Of a stretch of 64,000 bases of DNA, positions 8,622-17,764 are shown piece after piece (positions within the stretch are counted from its first letter, which is position 1; the number at the start of each line of letters is the position of its first letter). The notes below the pieces were generated by a model. That model was not told the DNA's origin and ran no database searches. It saw only the letters and a list, made by a program, of their open reading frames with translations. Source of the stretch: Cohaesibacter intestini (GTDB lineage: Bacteria > Pseudomonadota > Alphaproteobacteria > Rhizobiales > Cohaesibacteraceae). The position numbers and the translations under genes were made by a program. Location of the stretch: contig NZ_QODK01000001.1 in assembly GCF_003324485.1 (NCBI RefSeq), positions 1,217,285 to 1,281,284 on the forward strand, written 5' to 3'.

Positions 8622-8810
8622 TCAGGTCATCACATAGAGGCTGGCCATGACCAGAATAATGGCCACGAACTGCAGGATCACCCGCCAGCGCATAAGGGAT
8701 TGCGAGCGGCTGGGGCTGCCGCCGCGCAGCATATTGTAAAGCCCCAGTCCAAGAACAATGGCGACTGCGATGAGCGCGATCGGGACGAGAGTGGGCAGAA
8801 GGGCTGACAT
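8622..8810 (-). CDS. HIG1-type twin transmembrane protein
   Basis: A 62-residue inner-membrane protein with two hydrophobic spans (about residues 5-25 and 42-60) joined by the short basic loop GSPSRSQSLMRWRV. The MRWRVxxQ segment after a GL.NM-type first helix is characteristic of the HIG1 (hypoxia-induced) domain family, which in mitochondria stabilises respiratory complexes; its bacterial role is not established. ATG 8810 has AAAGGAAC upstream. This protein next to a cobalamin adenosyltransferase is a recurrent alphaproteobacterial pairing. Confidence 0.8.
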   Translation of the reverse strand: MSALLPTLVPIALIAVAIVLGLGLYNMLRGGSPSRSQSLMRWRVILQFVAIILVMASLYVMT

Positions 8811-8974
8811 TCTTGGTGTTCCTTTTAAGGGAGATGCATCGGGCGATGCGCCGGGCCTGCCGCTATGCGCGATCAAGTGTCGCAGGCGGCTTCCCTCACT
8901 CTAGCAGGTTATACGGATAACGGAAAAGACCTCGGGCGCACGACTTTTGTCGATTGCCGCCTTAAGATGTCGGG

Positions 8975-9805
8975 TCAGTCGCCAGCAGCGCGCAGAAAGG
9001 TCTCAAGCGGTTTGCTTGGCAAAAGGCGCTTCAGGCAAGCCATCAGATAGGTCGGCACCGTGACCATGTAATAGGGCTTGGGGGAGGTGCTTTCGATCGC
9101 ATGGATGAGTTTTTCGAACACCGCTTCAGGGGATTTCTCGAACCGGTCAGGCTGATCGGAATCCATTTTTTCCAGTCTGCTCTGGTAACGCTCCTTGTAA
9201 GGCGAGCGATTGATGTTGATCGAATCGATGAAGCGTCTGCGGGCAGTTTCGCGAAATTGGCTGGTGATCGGGCCGGGTTCGATGGTCGAGACATGGATGT
9301 TGGAGCCATGAAGCTCAAGGCGCATGGTGTCGGTGAGGCCTTCGAGTGCGTATTTCGAGGCGACATAGGCACCACGGAAAGCCAGCGGCACAAAGCCGAG
9401 CACCGAGGAACACTGGACAATGCGGCCATGGCCCTGGGCCCGCATCACCGGAATGATCTGGCGGGTCAGTTCATGCCAGCCAAAGAAGTTGGCTTCAAAT
9501 TGCTGCCTGAGCACATCGGTGGGCAGATCTTCGACCGCGCCGGGTTGACCATAGGCCCCATTGTTGAACAGGGCATCAAGTTTGCCGCCGGTGTGATTGA
9601 GAACGGCTTCCTTGCAGGCGGAAATGGACTGCTGATCGGTATAGTCGAGATAAATGGCCGTCAGACCGGCGTCGCGCAGAGCTTCGAGATCCTCAACCTT
9701 GCGTGCGGTGGCAAAAACCTGCCAGCCTTTTTCCTTCAGGCGCAGCGCACAATGGTGTCCGATGCCGGTGGAGCATCCGGTGATGAGTATTGATCTTTGG
9801 GCCAT
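8975..9805 (-). CDS. short-chain dehydrogenase/reductase (SDR family)
   Basis: A 276-residue NAD(P)-dependent oxidoreductase. The cofactor motif TGCSTGIG is at residues 9-16, NNGAYG follows as the NNAG equivalent, and the catalytic Ser plus YVASK appear in CSSVLGFVPLAFRGAYVASK. The C-terminus is longer than in minimal SDRs and weakly hydrophobic, like oxidoreductases acting on sterol- or retinol-like substrates; the substrate cannot be named. ATG 9805 is chosen because AGGAAGAA precedes it; an earlier ATG (9820) lacks a ribosome site, and the mcd terminator lies further upstream. It is transcribed after mcd but behind that terminator. Confidence 0.9.
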   Translation of the reverse strand: MAQRSILITGCSTGIGHHCALRLKEKGWQVFATARKVEDLEALRDAGLTAIYLDYTDQQSISACKEAVLNHTGGKLDALFNNGAYGQPGAVEDLPTDVLRQQFEANFFGWHELTRQIIPVMRAQGHGRIVQCSSVLGFVPLAFRGAYVASKYALEGLTDTMRLELHGSNIHVSTIEPGPITSQFRETARRRFIDSININRSPYKERYQSRLEKMDSDQPDRFEKSPEAVFEKLIHAIESTSPKPYYMVTVPTYLMACLKRLLPSKPLETFLRAAGD

Positions 9806-9858
9806 TTCTTCCTGTCTCATACTTTTAGCTAATAGTGGTTTACCAGACATTGGCAAAA

Positions 9859-9895
9859 AGAAAAGGGTGCTTCTTGCCGAAACACCCTTTCTGTC
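9859..9895 (-). terminator. rho-independent terminator of mcd
   Basis: The stem AAAGGGTG/CACCCTTT with an 18-nt loop is followed on the minus strand by TCTTTTTG. It is 49 bp past the mcd stop. The stem sequence resembles that of the etfA terminator at 5032-5060. Confidence 0.8.
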
Positions 9896-9943
9896 GTCAC
9901 GTCTTCGAGACATTTTACCAAAGCTTGCTAGGTTTCCTGCATC

Positions 9944-11620
9944 TTAGCCAAGCAGGCGACGGGCAATGACCTGGGCTTGAATTTCGCCTGCCCCTTCAAA
10001 AATATTCAGGATGCGTGCATCACACAGGACACGGGAAATCTCATATTCCAGTGCAAAGCCATTGCCACCGTGAATTTGCAGGGCATTGTCGGCCGCGGCC
10101 CAAGCGACGCGCGCGCCAAGCAGCTTGGCCATGCCTGCCTCGACATCGCAGCGTTTGTCATGGTCTTTCTGGCGGGCGGAGAAATAGGTCAACTGGCGGG
10201 CAATCATGATTTCAACAGCCATCATCACCAGCTTGTCGACGACGCGCGGGAAATTGATCAGCGATTTGCCGAACTGGGCTCGTTCCTGTGCATAGCGCAA
10301 GCCCAGATCCATAGCGCATTGGGCGACGCCAATGGCACGGGCTGCCGTCTGGATGCGGGCGGATTCAAAGGTCTGCATCAATTGCTTGAAGCCTTGCCCT
10401 TCGACGCCGCCCAGCAGGGCGTCCTTCTTGACCTCGAAATTGTCGAACGAGATCTCATATTCCTTCATACCACGATAGCCGAGCACTTCGATCTCGCCGC
10501 CATCCATGCCGGCCGCCGGGAAGGGATTGGCATCGTCGCCGCGCGGTTTTTCTGCCAGCAGCATGGACAGGCCCTTATAGCCGGGTTCTTCGGGGTTGGT
10601 GCGGACCAACAGCGTCATCAGATCGGCGCGGACCGGATGGGTGATCCATGTCTTGTTGCCGGTGACTTTGTAGCTGTCGCCATCCAGCACGGCGCGGGTC
10701 TTCAGGCTGGCCAGATCAGATCCGGTGTTGGGCTCGGTGAAGACGGCGGTTGGCAGGATTTCGCCCGCCGCGATGCGGGGCAGCCAGCTTTCTTTCTGTT
10801 CGTCATTGCCGCCGCAAATGATCAGTTCGGCGGCGATTTCCGAGCGGGTGCCAAGCGAGCCGACGCCGATATAGGCGCGGGACAATTCTTCCGACACCAC
10901 GCACATGCTTTCCTTGCCAAGGCCAAGGCCGCCAAACTCTTCCGGGATGGTCAGGCCAAAAACACCCATTTCAGCCATCTTGTCGACAATGTCGAGGGGG
11001 ATATAGGCATTGTCCAGATGCCATTGATGGGCATGGGGTTTGACTTCGCTGTCGGCAAAGCGGCGCATTTCCTCGCGAAAGGCTTCCATGGTTTCGTCGA
11101 GACCGGCATCGCCATAGGAAGCGGCCCCTTCTGCGGCCTCGATCAGCGCGATCAGGCGATTGCGGATGGTTGGTGTGTTGCCTTCTGTGATCAGGCGCAC
11201 AATTTGCGGGCAATAGGCCTTCTGGATGGCCTCAAAGGGCAGGTTGAAATCTGCCAGACGGACAATTTCACCTTGAGTCATCGGGATGCCGCCAAAGATC
11301 TGGGCGAGATATTCGGCAAAGGCGATGCGGGTGATCAACATTTCCATTTCGCCAAAGCGGCCTTCGTCTGAAAGCGTGCTGGCATAGCCGCGCATTTCCT
11401 TGAGCGCTTCGACATAAGTGGCGAACCAGGCGAATCCGTGGGTGGCTCGCTGTTCAGCCTCGATCCGTTCTGCGCTGATGCGATCCTCGACAACCACCTT
11501 GGCCCGCACTTCGGTCTTGATGGCTTCGAGCAGGGTTTCGATGGCGGTCAGGGCGGCACCCGTGTCGTCCATGAAGGTCTCTGGCGTCGGGATGGCTTGG
11601 GTCTGAATGGTCAGGGTCAT
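9944..11620 (-). CDS. mcd: (2S)-methylsuccinyl-CoA dehydrogenase of the ethylmalonyl-CoA pathway
   Basis: A 558-residue FAD enzyme oxidising methylsuccinyl-CoA to mesaconyl-CoA. Ordinary acyl-CoA dehydrogenases are about 380 residues; the extra N-terminal helical region of about 170 residues (LTAIETLLEAIKTEVRAKVV, ATHGFAWFATYVEALKEMRG) is typical of Mcd. The dehydrogenase core starts near residue 175 and shows TIPEEFGGLGLGKESMCVVS, AVFTEPNTGSDLASLKTRAV, GNKTWITHP and the closing IFEGAGEIQAQVIARRLLG. ATG 11620 follows AAAGGAGGAGG. Electrons should go to the EtfAB encoded at 5105-6808. ccrA and ecm lie 2.4-6 kb away, supporting the specific assignment. Confidence 0.92.
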   Translation of the reverse strand: MTLTIQTQAIPTPETFMDDTGAALTAIETLLEAIKTEVRAKVVVEDRISAERIEAEQRATHGFAWFATYVEALKEMRGYASTLSDEGRFGEMEMLITRIAFAEYLAQIFGGIPMTQGEIVRLADFNLPFEAIQKAYCPQIVRLITEGNTPTIRNRLIALIEAAEGAASYGDAGLDETMEAFREEMRRFADSEVKPHAHQWHLDNAYIPLDIVDKMAEMGVFGLTIPEEFGGLGLGKESMCVVSEELSRAYIGVGSLGTRSEIAAELIICGGNDEQKESWLPRIAAGEILPTAVFTEPNTGSDLASLKTRAVLDGDSYKVTGNKTWITHPVRADLMTLLVRTNPEEPGYKGLSMLLAEKPRGDDANPFPAAGMDGGEIEVLGYRGMKEYEISFDNFEVKKDALLGGVEGQGFKQLMQTFESARIQTAARAIGVAQCAMDLGLRYAQERAQFGKSLINFPRVVDKLVMMAVEIMIARQLTYFSARQKDHDKRCDVEAGMAKLLGARVAWAAADNALQIHGGNGFALEYEISRVLCDARILNIFEGAGEIQAQVIARRLLG

Positions 11621-11911
11621 GGATCTTCCTCCTCCTTTAAGACTGCGCGTCGGTCTGAGTGCCGCTTGGTTCGCGCGGTCGAAAATCCGTTTATGCTGCA
11701 CCGCACAGTGAAGGGCGGGCAGGCAGTTGGCAATTGGCCAATGGATTAATGGAAAGTCATGTTGCACTGCCGTTGAAGCGGGAGATGGGACGTGATTTGA
11801 CGGGCTTGGCAATGGTGCCAAAGGAACCGGTGAATGCGCGCGGCATTTGGATGCAGGCAAGGCAGTGATGGGAAGAAGGGAAAAGATGCTTCTCTTCTAT
11901 TGCCTGTCGCC

Positions 11912-12796
11912 TTATCTGGCTGTGCGGCTGGCGATCAATACACCAGTGGCGGTGATGATGATGCCGAGGATCTGCATCAAGGTGATCGGCTCGTCGAACA
12001 GCAGATAGGAAATGACCGCAGTCACCGCCGGGATCATATAAAAAAGGGCGGCTATGTTGGAGACGGCGCCATGCTCGATGAGCCAGAGCAACAGGAAGAT
12101 GGCACCGATGGACAGGACCAGAGTGAGCCAGCCAAGGGCAAAGATGAACTCGCCTGACCAGACAATCGTTTGGGTCTCAGTGGCAAAACTCAGTCCGGCA
12201 CACAGGAGGCAGGCGGCGAGATATTGCCAGATGGTGGCGGCGCGCATGTCGAGATTGGCGGCAAAGCGTTTCTGATAGACGGTGCCAAAGGAAATGGACA
12301 GCATGGCAGCGCAAACCACCACAATCTGGGGCGGGGTGACGGAAAAATCCCCACCGCTCAAGCGCGGATAAAGCACCAGGCAAATGCCGATCAATCCCAG
12401 TATGAAACCAAACAGGTGATTGCGCGTCAGGCGCTCGCCCAGAATGCCACGGGCAAAGAAGGCAGTCATGACCGGTTGCAGACCCATCACGAGAGCCGCG
12501 AGCCCGGCAGGCATGCCATTGTCAATGGCCCAGAAGACACAGGCCAGATAGACGCCGTGGATCAGCAAGCCTGTTACAAACGCATGGAAGGCCTGTTTCG
12601 GAGTGGGCCATTTGGCACGCAGCATCAGGGAAATGGGCAAGAGAAGCGCAAGGACCAGCGAGAAACGCATGGCCAGAAAAGTCATCGGTTCGGAATAGGG
12701 CGCCCCCATCCGTGCGCCGATAAAGCCGGTCGACCACAAGACGACAAACAGGGCAGGGGTTGCTTGCGCAAGGCTTGGCTTTGTCTTGGTTGACAT
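11912..12796 (-). CDS. EamA/DMT-family transporter
   Basis: A 294-residue inner-membrane protein with about ten hydrophobic helices in two homologous EamA halves (residues 10-145 and 155-290). It has the family features LWSTGFIGAR near the N-terminus, GLAALVMGLQPVMTAFFARG before the first-half end, and a second-half LFYMIPAVTAVISYLLFDEP. Such proteins export or import small metabolites; the substrate is unknown. It stands alone between mcd and the BrkB-like gene, its start 184 bp from that divergent gene. Confidence 0.9.
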   Translation of the reverse strand: MSTKTKPSLAQATPALFVVLWSTGFIGARMGAPYSEPMTFLAMRFSLVLALLLPISLMLRAKWPTPKQAFHAFVTGLLIHGVYLACVFWAIDNGMPAGLAALVMGLQPVMTAFFARGILGERLTRNHLFGFILGLIGICLVLYPRLSGGDFSVTPPQIVVVCAAMLSISFGTVYQKRFAANLDMRAATIWQYLAACLLCAGLSFATETQTIVWSGEFIFALGWLTLVLSIGAIFLLLWLIEHGAVSNIAALFYMIPAVTAVISYLLFDEPITLMQILGIIITATGVLIASRTAR

Positions 12797-12980
12797 GGAA
12801 AGACCCTTTGATGGCAGGCCGAAGCGGGAAACAGAGCGGGCAGGTTTAGGATCCCTATCCGGTCAAACCCTAATTGTCCATCCATCCCTTGCGGTTTCGC
12901 GATTTTGTGACGGATTGCTTTTTATGATTGCAGCTTATAAGGATTGCGACGGATAGCGTCTTTGCGTCAGGGTGTCGGGA

Positions 12981-13907
12981 ATGTCTCAGATTTGGGAATG
13001 GGTGTTGGTTCCGGTTCGGATCTTCTGGCGGTTTTCGGACAATCATGGTTTCGCGCTGGCCAGCAATATTGCCTTCTCTATTCTGCTATCGCTGTTTCCT
13101 TTCCTGCTGATCATCACCGGGGTGACCGTTTGGGCCGGTGGGCAGGAGCTGGGGAATATCCTTCAGGATTTATTGCCCTTCCTGTTGCCTGATCCGATCG
13201 CCCATATCCTGCAGCCGGATGTGGACGCGGTGATTGCCGAGCGAACGGGAAGCCTGTTGTCCCTGTCTCTTGTGATCTTTCTTGTGACGCTGACCTCGTT
13301 GGTCGAGAGCCTGCGCGAAGGACTGAACCGTGCCTATGGCTATTATGAGCGCCGGTCGATCCTGTCGCGCCGGGCGATGGGGCTGATTGCTGTCATCGGG
13401 GCGATTTTGGTGATGGTGTCGGTGGCGGCTGGTCTGTTCATGGCCCCGCTGGCATGGCAGATCGCCAAGCCGCATTTGCCGTGGCTGCAGGACTTTCAGG
13501 TGACGTTTGATGTGGTGCGCCTGAGTATTGCCCTGCCGATCCTGACGGCCTTTCTTGTCGCCAGCCATCGCTGGTTGCCGATGCGGGTAATCGAGTGGGA
13601 TGATCTGTGGCCCGGGGTTTTGACCACGCTGGTTCTGTGGTGGATCACCGCAGAGGCCTACTCCTACTATTTGTCCCATTTTGCACAATATGCCAAGGTC
13701 TATGCGGGGCTTGCCGGGGTGGTGGCGACCCTCATCTTCCTGCACATTATTTCAATGATCTTTTTGTTCGGTGCAGAGGTGAATGCCTGGCGGATTCGCT
13801 GGCAGCGGCTCAATCGCAACCGGGTGACAAAAGCGGATCTTGAGCATCCCGACCCGAAGAAGCATGCGGAGGGCGTGACGGAAAAAGAAGATGGCGAGCA
13901 TGTCTGA
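12981..13907 (+). CDS. YihY/BrkB-family inner-membrane protein
   Basis: A 308-residue membrane protein of the YihY/BrkB family, function not established despite the historical names 'ribonuclease BN' and 'serum resistance'. It has about six hydrophobic helices. Conserved family blocks are ALASNIAFSILLSLFPFLLI, the LREGLNRAYGYYERRS loop, VVATLIFLHIISMIFLFGAE and the charged C-terminal tail. ATG 12981 is used; a GTG at 12972 would add three residues. It faces the convergent ccrA gene across a shared terminator. Confidence 0.9.
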   Translation: MSQIWEWVLVPVRIFWRFSDNHGFALASNIAFSILLSLFPFLLIITGVTVWAGGQELGNILQDLLPFLLPDPIAHILQPDVDAVIAERTGSLLSLSLVIFLVTLTSLVESLREGLNRAYGYYERRSILSRRAMGLIAVIGAILVMVSVAAGLFMAPLAWQIAKPHLPWLQDFQVTFDVVRLSIALPILTAFLVASHRWLPMRVIEWDDLWPGVLTTLVLWWITAEAYSYYLSHFAQYAKVYAGLAGVVATLIFLHIISMIFLFGAEVNAWRIRWQRLNRNRVTKADLEHPDPKKHAEGVTEKEDGEHV

Positions 13908-13930
13908 GGATCTGCGCTATCAGACAAGCA

Positions 13931-13962
13931 ATGCGTGACATGGGATATGCGTGACATGGGAT
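13931..13962. repeat. two tandem copies of a 16-bp unit
   Basis: ATGCGTGACATGGGAT occurs twice back to back, with ATG starting a third copy. It lies in the 3' intergenic space between the BrkB-like gene and ccrA and looks like a recent slippage duplication. Confidence 0.8.
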
Positions 13963-13964
13963 AT

Positions 13965-13993
13965 GAAAAAGGCCGGTGTGACCGGCCTTTTTC
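13965..13993. terminator. bidirectional terminator between the BrkB-like gene and ccrA
   Basis: AAAAAGGCCGGT-gtg-ACCGGCCTTTTT has A and T runs on both sides, ending both convergent genes. Confidence 0.92.
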
Positions 13994-14015
13994 CTGCGCT
14001 TTTGACAGGTAGAAA

Positions 14016-15308
14016 TCAGATTTCTTCGCCTCGGCTGGCCAGAATCACCTCTTCGGCGGAGCGCAAGCCGGTCCGGCTGGTGTTGACCAGACAGGACATG
14101 TTGCCCGGCTGATGGCGGTTGTTGAGCATCAGATCGTGGGCCTTGGGGATCTGGTCCCAAGTGAAGACCTCTGACATGCAAGGATCCACATGGCGGTCAA
14201 TGACCATCTGGTTGGCGGCCATGGCCTGTTTGAGATGGGCAAAGTGTGAGCCCTGAACCCGCTTCTGGTGCATCCAGAGATAACGGGCATCCATGGTCAG
14301 GTTGAAACCTGATGTGCCTGCGCAAATGACCACCATGCCGCCGCGTTTGACGATGAAGGTGGATACCGGCATGGTCGCTTCACCGGGATGCTCGAACACC
14401 ATATCAACATTGTTGCCTTTGCCGGTAATGTCCCAGATGGCCTTGCCGAAATTGCGCACTTCCTTGAACCATTCGGCATATTCGGGCGAATTGACCTTGG
14501 GCAACTGGCCCCAGCACTTGAAATCCTTGCGGTTCAGCACGCCACGGGCACCCAGGCTCATGACGAAATCGCGCTTGGATTCGTCCGAGATCACACCGAT
14601 GGCATTGGCTCCGGCGGCCGCTGCAATCTGGACGCCGAAAACGCCAAGACCGCCCGAGGCGCCCCAGATCAGCACATTCTGACCGGGTTTCAGCTCGTGG
14701 GGATTGTGGCCGAACATCATGCGGTAGGCGGTGGCCAGGGTCAGCACATAGCAGGCGCTTTCTTCCCATGTCAGATGCTGCGGGCGGGGCAGCAACTGTT
14801 GCGCCTGAACGCGGGAAAATTGCGCAAAGGAGCCGTCCGGGGTCTCATAGCCCCAGATCCGCTGGGTGGGTGAGAACATCGGATCGCCGCCATTGCATTC
14901 CGCGTCGTCGCCATCATCCTGATTGCAGTGAATGACCACTTCGTCGCCGACCTTCCAGTTTTTCACCTTCGAGCCGACGGCCCAAACGATGCCCGAGGCA
15001 TCGGAGCCGGCAATATGATAGGGATTTTTATGCACGTCGAGCGGCGAAATCGGCTCGCCAAGGCCTGCCCAGACGCCATTATAATTGACACCAGCGGCCA
15101 TGTTGAGGACCAGCACTTCGTGACTGTCCAGCTCCCAGGTCGGGACGACCTCGATCTGGAAGGATTGTTCCGGTGGGCCGTGACGGTCCTGACGGATCGC
15201 CCAGGCATACATCTCTTTGGGCACATGTCCCAGTGGCGGGATTTCACCGATCTCATATAGATCTTTTTTTTCACCGGTGGTGCCCTGAGCAAGCAGTTCT
15301 TCAGCCAT
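14016..15308 (-). CDS. ccrA: crotonyl-CoA carboxylase/reductase
   Basis: A 430-residue NADPH-dependent enzyme that reductively carboxylates crotonyl-CoA to ethylmalonyl-CoA, the hallmark step of the ethylmalonyl-CoA pathway. It is a medium-chain dehydrogenase/reductase without zinc ligands. Visible blocks are YEIGEIPPLGHVPKEMYAWA near the N-terminus, NMAAGVNYNGVWAGLGEPIS, the cofactor site GASGGLGVFGVQIAAAAGAN (about residue 215) and FEHPGEATMPVSTFIVKRGG. These match CCR rather than acrylyl-CoA or quinone reductases. It is divergent from ecm across 341 bp, which suggests shared control. Confidence 0.95.
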   Translation of the reverse strand: MAEELLAQGTTGEKKDLYEIGEIPPLGHVPKEMYAWAIRQDRHGPPEQSFQIEVVPTWELDSHEVLVLNMAAGVNYNGVWAGLGEPISPLDVHKNPYHIAGSDASGIVWAVGSKVKNWKVGDEVVIHCNQDDGDDAECNGGDPMFSPTQRIWGYETPDGSFAQFSRVQAQQLLPRPQHLTWEESACYVLTLATAYRMMFGHNPHELKPGQNVLIWGASGGLGVFGVQIAAAAGANAIGVISDESKRDFVMSLGARGVLNRKDFKCWGQLPKVNSPEYAEWFKEVRNFGKAIWDITGKGNNVDMVFEHPGEATMPVSTFIVKRGGMVVICAGTSGFNLTMDARYLWMHQKRVQGSHFAHLKQAMAANQMVIDRHVDPCMSEVFTWDQIPKAHDLMLNNRHQPGNMSCLVNTSRTGLRSAEEVILASRGEEI

Positions 15309-15649
15309 TTATGCTCCTCCTGACATAGAAAGCCATTGCATTGGTCATATTGCGCCGCAGCAACTTTGGACTGCGAACTGCGCTTTATGACGCACTTGCG
15401 AAACTATCCGAAATTATTTTGCGCAAAGATATACGTCTTATTGCCAATTTGCTTTTTGCGTGTGCGAAGAGACACTCTTGCTTGAACAAAAAGAAGTGAC
15501 CAAGGGGAAGGGTGTGGAACGACGCCTATTGCCCTATGGAACAAAAGCTGAAGTGCCGTAGGGGGTTGCGGGTCCATCTGCCTTGCCATCGCGTTCGAAG
15601 GTGGATCAGAGAGACACGACCCTTGGCGGGTGATCGGGAGGAACCAGAG
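15309..15649. promoter_or_regulatory. divergent ccrA/ecm control region with TTGCG-type sites
   Basis: This 341-bp gap must hold promoters for both ethylmalonyl-CoA pathway genes. It contains a perfect palindrome TTTGCGCAAA (15418-15427), a TTGCGAAA box (15396-15403) and the imperfect repeat TTTGCGTGTGCGAA (15455-15468), all within 75 bp. TTTGC/GCAAA half-sites resemble those reported for short-chain fatty acyl-CoA regulators (PccR/RamB type). The boxes are seen; the regulator is inference. The open frame running through 15512-15649 into ecm is not conserved and is taken as untranslated. Confidence 0.5.
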
Positions 15650-17668
15650 ATGACCCATCAACACAGTGTGAACGAAAGTATGAAGGCTGACACCGGGCAC
15701 GCGGCAAGCGAGATGCGGCAAAAGGACCGGCCCTGGCTGTTTCGGACCTATGCGGGCCATTCCACGGCCAAGGATTCCAATGCCCTTTATCGCACCAATC
15801 TGTCCAAGGGTCAGACCGGCCTGTCGGTGGCGTTCGATCTGCCAACCCAGACAGGGTATGACCCGGACCATGCGCTGGCGCGCGGCGAGGTGGGAAAAGT
15901 GGGGGTGCCAATTGCCCATATTGGTGACATGCGGGCCCTGTTCGATCAGATTCCGCTTGAGCAGATGAACACTTCGATGACCATCAATGCGACGGCGGCA
16001 TGGCTGTTGGCGCTTTACATCGCGGTTGCTGATGAGCAGGGTGCGGATCGGGCCAAACTGGCTGGCACCACCCAGAATGATCTGATCAAGGAATATCTCT
16101 CGCGCGGCACCTATGTCTTTCCGCCCAAGCCATCCTTGCGGCTGACCACCGACATTATCGGCTTCACCTATCGCGAAATGCCGAAATTCAACCCGATGAA
16201 TGTCTGCTCTTATCATTTGCAGGAAGCAGGCGCGACGCCTGTGCAGGAGTTGGCCTATGCCCTGTCGACGGCGATTGCCGTGCTGGATGCGGTCAAGGAA
16301 AGCGGCGTGATGAGCGAAGCTGACTTTCCGGAAGCGGTCGGGCGGATCTCCTTCTTTGTCAATGCGGGCATGCGGTTCGTGACCGAAATCTGCAAGATGC
16401 GGGCCTTTGTCGATCTGTGGGACGAGATTTGTCTTGAGCGGTATGGGGTCAAGGAAGAGAAATATCGTCGCTTCCGCTATGGGGTGCAGGTCAATTCCCT
16501 CGGCCTCACCGAGCAGCAGCCGGAGAACAATGTCTACCGCATCCTGATCGAGATGCTGGCGGTGGTTTTGTCGAAAAAGGCGCGGGCGCGGGCGGTGCAG
16601 TTGCCTGCCTGGAATGAGGCCCTTGGCTTGCCGCGTTCGTGGGATCAGCAATGGTCGCTGAGGATGCAGCAGATCATGGCGTATGAAACGGACTTGCTTG
16701 AATTTGGTGATCTGTTTGATGGCTCCAAGGAAGTCGATGCCAAGGTCGAAGCGCTGAAGGCAGAAGCGCGCGAGGAGATGGTTCGCATTCAGGAAATGGG
16801 CGGCGCGATCTCGGCGATTGAATCAAGCTATATGAAACAGAAGCTGGTGGAATCAAACGCCAAGCGGCTTGAAGGCATCGAGCGCGGCGATCAGACCCTT
16901 GTCGGGGTGAACCAGTTTCAGCAAAGCGAACCGTCGCCGCTATCTTCTGGCGATGGTGGTTCGATTCTGACCGTTGATCCTGCCGTTGAGCAGGAAGCGG
17001 TCGAGAAGATCAAGGCATGGCGCGAGGGCCGCGACAACGGGGCTGTTGAAGCGGCGCTGGCCGCGTTGAAGGATGCCGCTGTGAGCGGGACCAATATCAT
17101 GGAGCCTTCCATCGCCTGCGCCAAGGCTGGGGTGACCACCGGTGAATGGGGTCAGGTCTTGCGCTCGGTCTTTGGCGAATATCGCGCCCCGACCGGGGTT
17201 GGCAAGGCGGCTTTGGCCACCAGCGAAGAACTGGCTGGCGTGCGCGAGAAAGTGGATGCAGTGTCCGAGACATTGGGGCGGCGCTTGAAAATTCTGGTCG
17301 GCAAGCCGGGCCTTGATGGCCATTCCAACGGAGCGGAGCAGATTGCCGTGCGGGCACGGGATTGCGGCATGGAGGTGGTCTATCAGGGCATTCGTCTGAC
17401 ACCGGAGCAGATCGTCAATACTGCACTCGAAGAAGGGGTGCATGTGGTGGGGCTGTCGATCCTGTCCGGTTCGCATCTGGCGCTGGTTGACGATGTGATG
17501 GACCAGATGCGGGCATCCGGGCTGGATGATGTGCCCGTGGTGGTTGGCGGTATTATTCCGCCCGCAGACGCGGCGCATCTCTTGGAGCATGGGGTTGCCG
17601 CTGTCTATACGCCGAAAGACTTCCAGCTGAATGAAATCATGAAGAATATTGCCGAACTGGTTGCCTAA
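15650..17668 (+). CDS. ecm: (2R)-ethylmalonyl-CoA mutase, adenosylcobalamin-dependent
   Basis: A 672-residue single-chain B12 mutase converting ethylmalonyl-CoA to methylsuccinyl-CoA. The TIM-barrel part opens KDRPWLFRTYAGHSTAKDSN and contains FDLPTQTGYDPDHALARGEV and EQMNTSMTINATAAWLLALY, the form typical of Ecm rather than methylmalonyl-CoA mutase. The C-terminal cobalamin domain has the DxHxxG base-off motif DGHSNG at 556-561 (His558 is the cobalt ligand), then SILSGSH and VVVGG. ATG 15650 follows GGGAGGAACC. Divergent from ccrA; the adenosyltransferase at 7789-8367 would supply its cofactor. Confidence 0.94.
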   Translation: MTHQHSVNESMKADTGHAASEMRQKDRPWLFRTYAGHSTAKDSNALYRTNLSKGQTGLSVAFDLPTQTGYDPDHALARGEVGKVGVPIAHIGDMRALFDQIPLEQMNTSMTINATAAWLLALYIAVADEQGADRAKLAGTTQNDLIKEYLSRGTYVFPPKPSLRLTTDIIGFTYREMPKFNPMNVCSYHLQEAGATPVQELAYALSTAIAVLDAVKESGVMSEADFPEAVGRISFFVNAGMRFVTEICKMRAFVDLWDEICLERYGVKEEKYRRFRYGVQVNSLGLTEQQPENNVYRILIEMLAVVLSKKARARAVQLPAWNEALGLPRSWDQQWSLRMQQIMAYETDLLEFGDLFDGSKEVDAKVEALKAEAREEMVRIQEMGGAISAIESSYMKQKLVESNAKRLEGIERGDQTLVGVNQFQQSEPSPLSSGDGGSILTVDPAVEQEAVEKIKAWREGRDNGAVEAALAALKDAAVSGTNIMEPSIACAKAGVTTGEWGQVLRSVFGEYRAPTGVGKAALATSEELAGVREKVDAVSETLGRRLKILVGKPGLDGHSNGAEQIAVRARDCGMEVVYQGIRLTPEQIVNTALEEGVHVVGLSILSGSHLALVDDVMDQMRASGLDDVPVVVGGIIPPADAAHLLEHGVAAVYTPKDFQLNEIMKNIAELVA

Positions 17669-17764
17669 CCAAACAGACTTGATCAGGCTTTGCGGTAGGT
17701 GCCCGACCGCATTCCATTGTGCCCGCTGGTGGCTGAAACTCGTTGGTCGGTGGGCTAACTGGAA

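Noticed and set aside
9977..11371. 464-codon plus-strand open frame inside mcd
   Set aside because: Antisense to mcd with no recognisable domain or ribosome site.
15404..16651. 415-codon minus-strand open frame over ecm and the ccrA/ecm gap
   Set aside because: Runs antisense through the conserved mutase core; composition is His/Gln/Arg-rich as in shadow frames.
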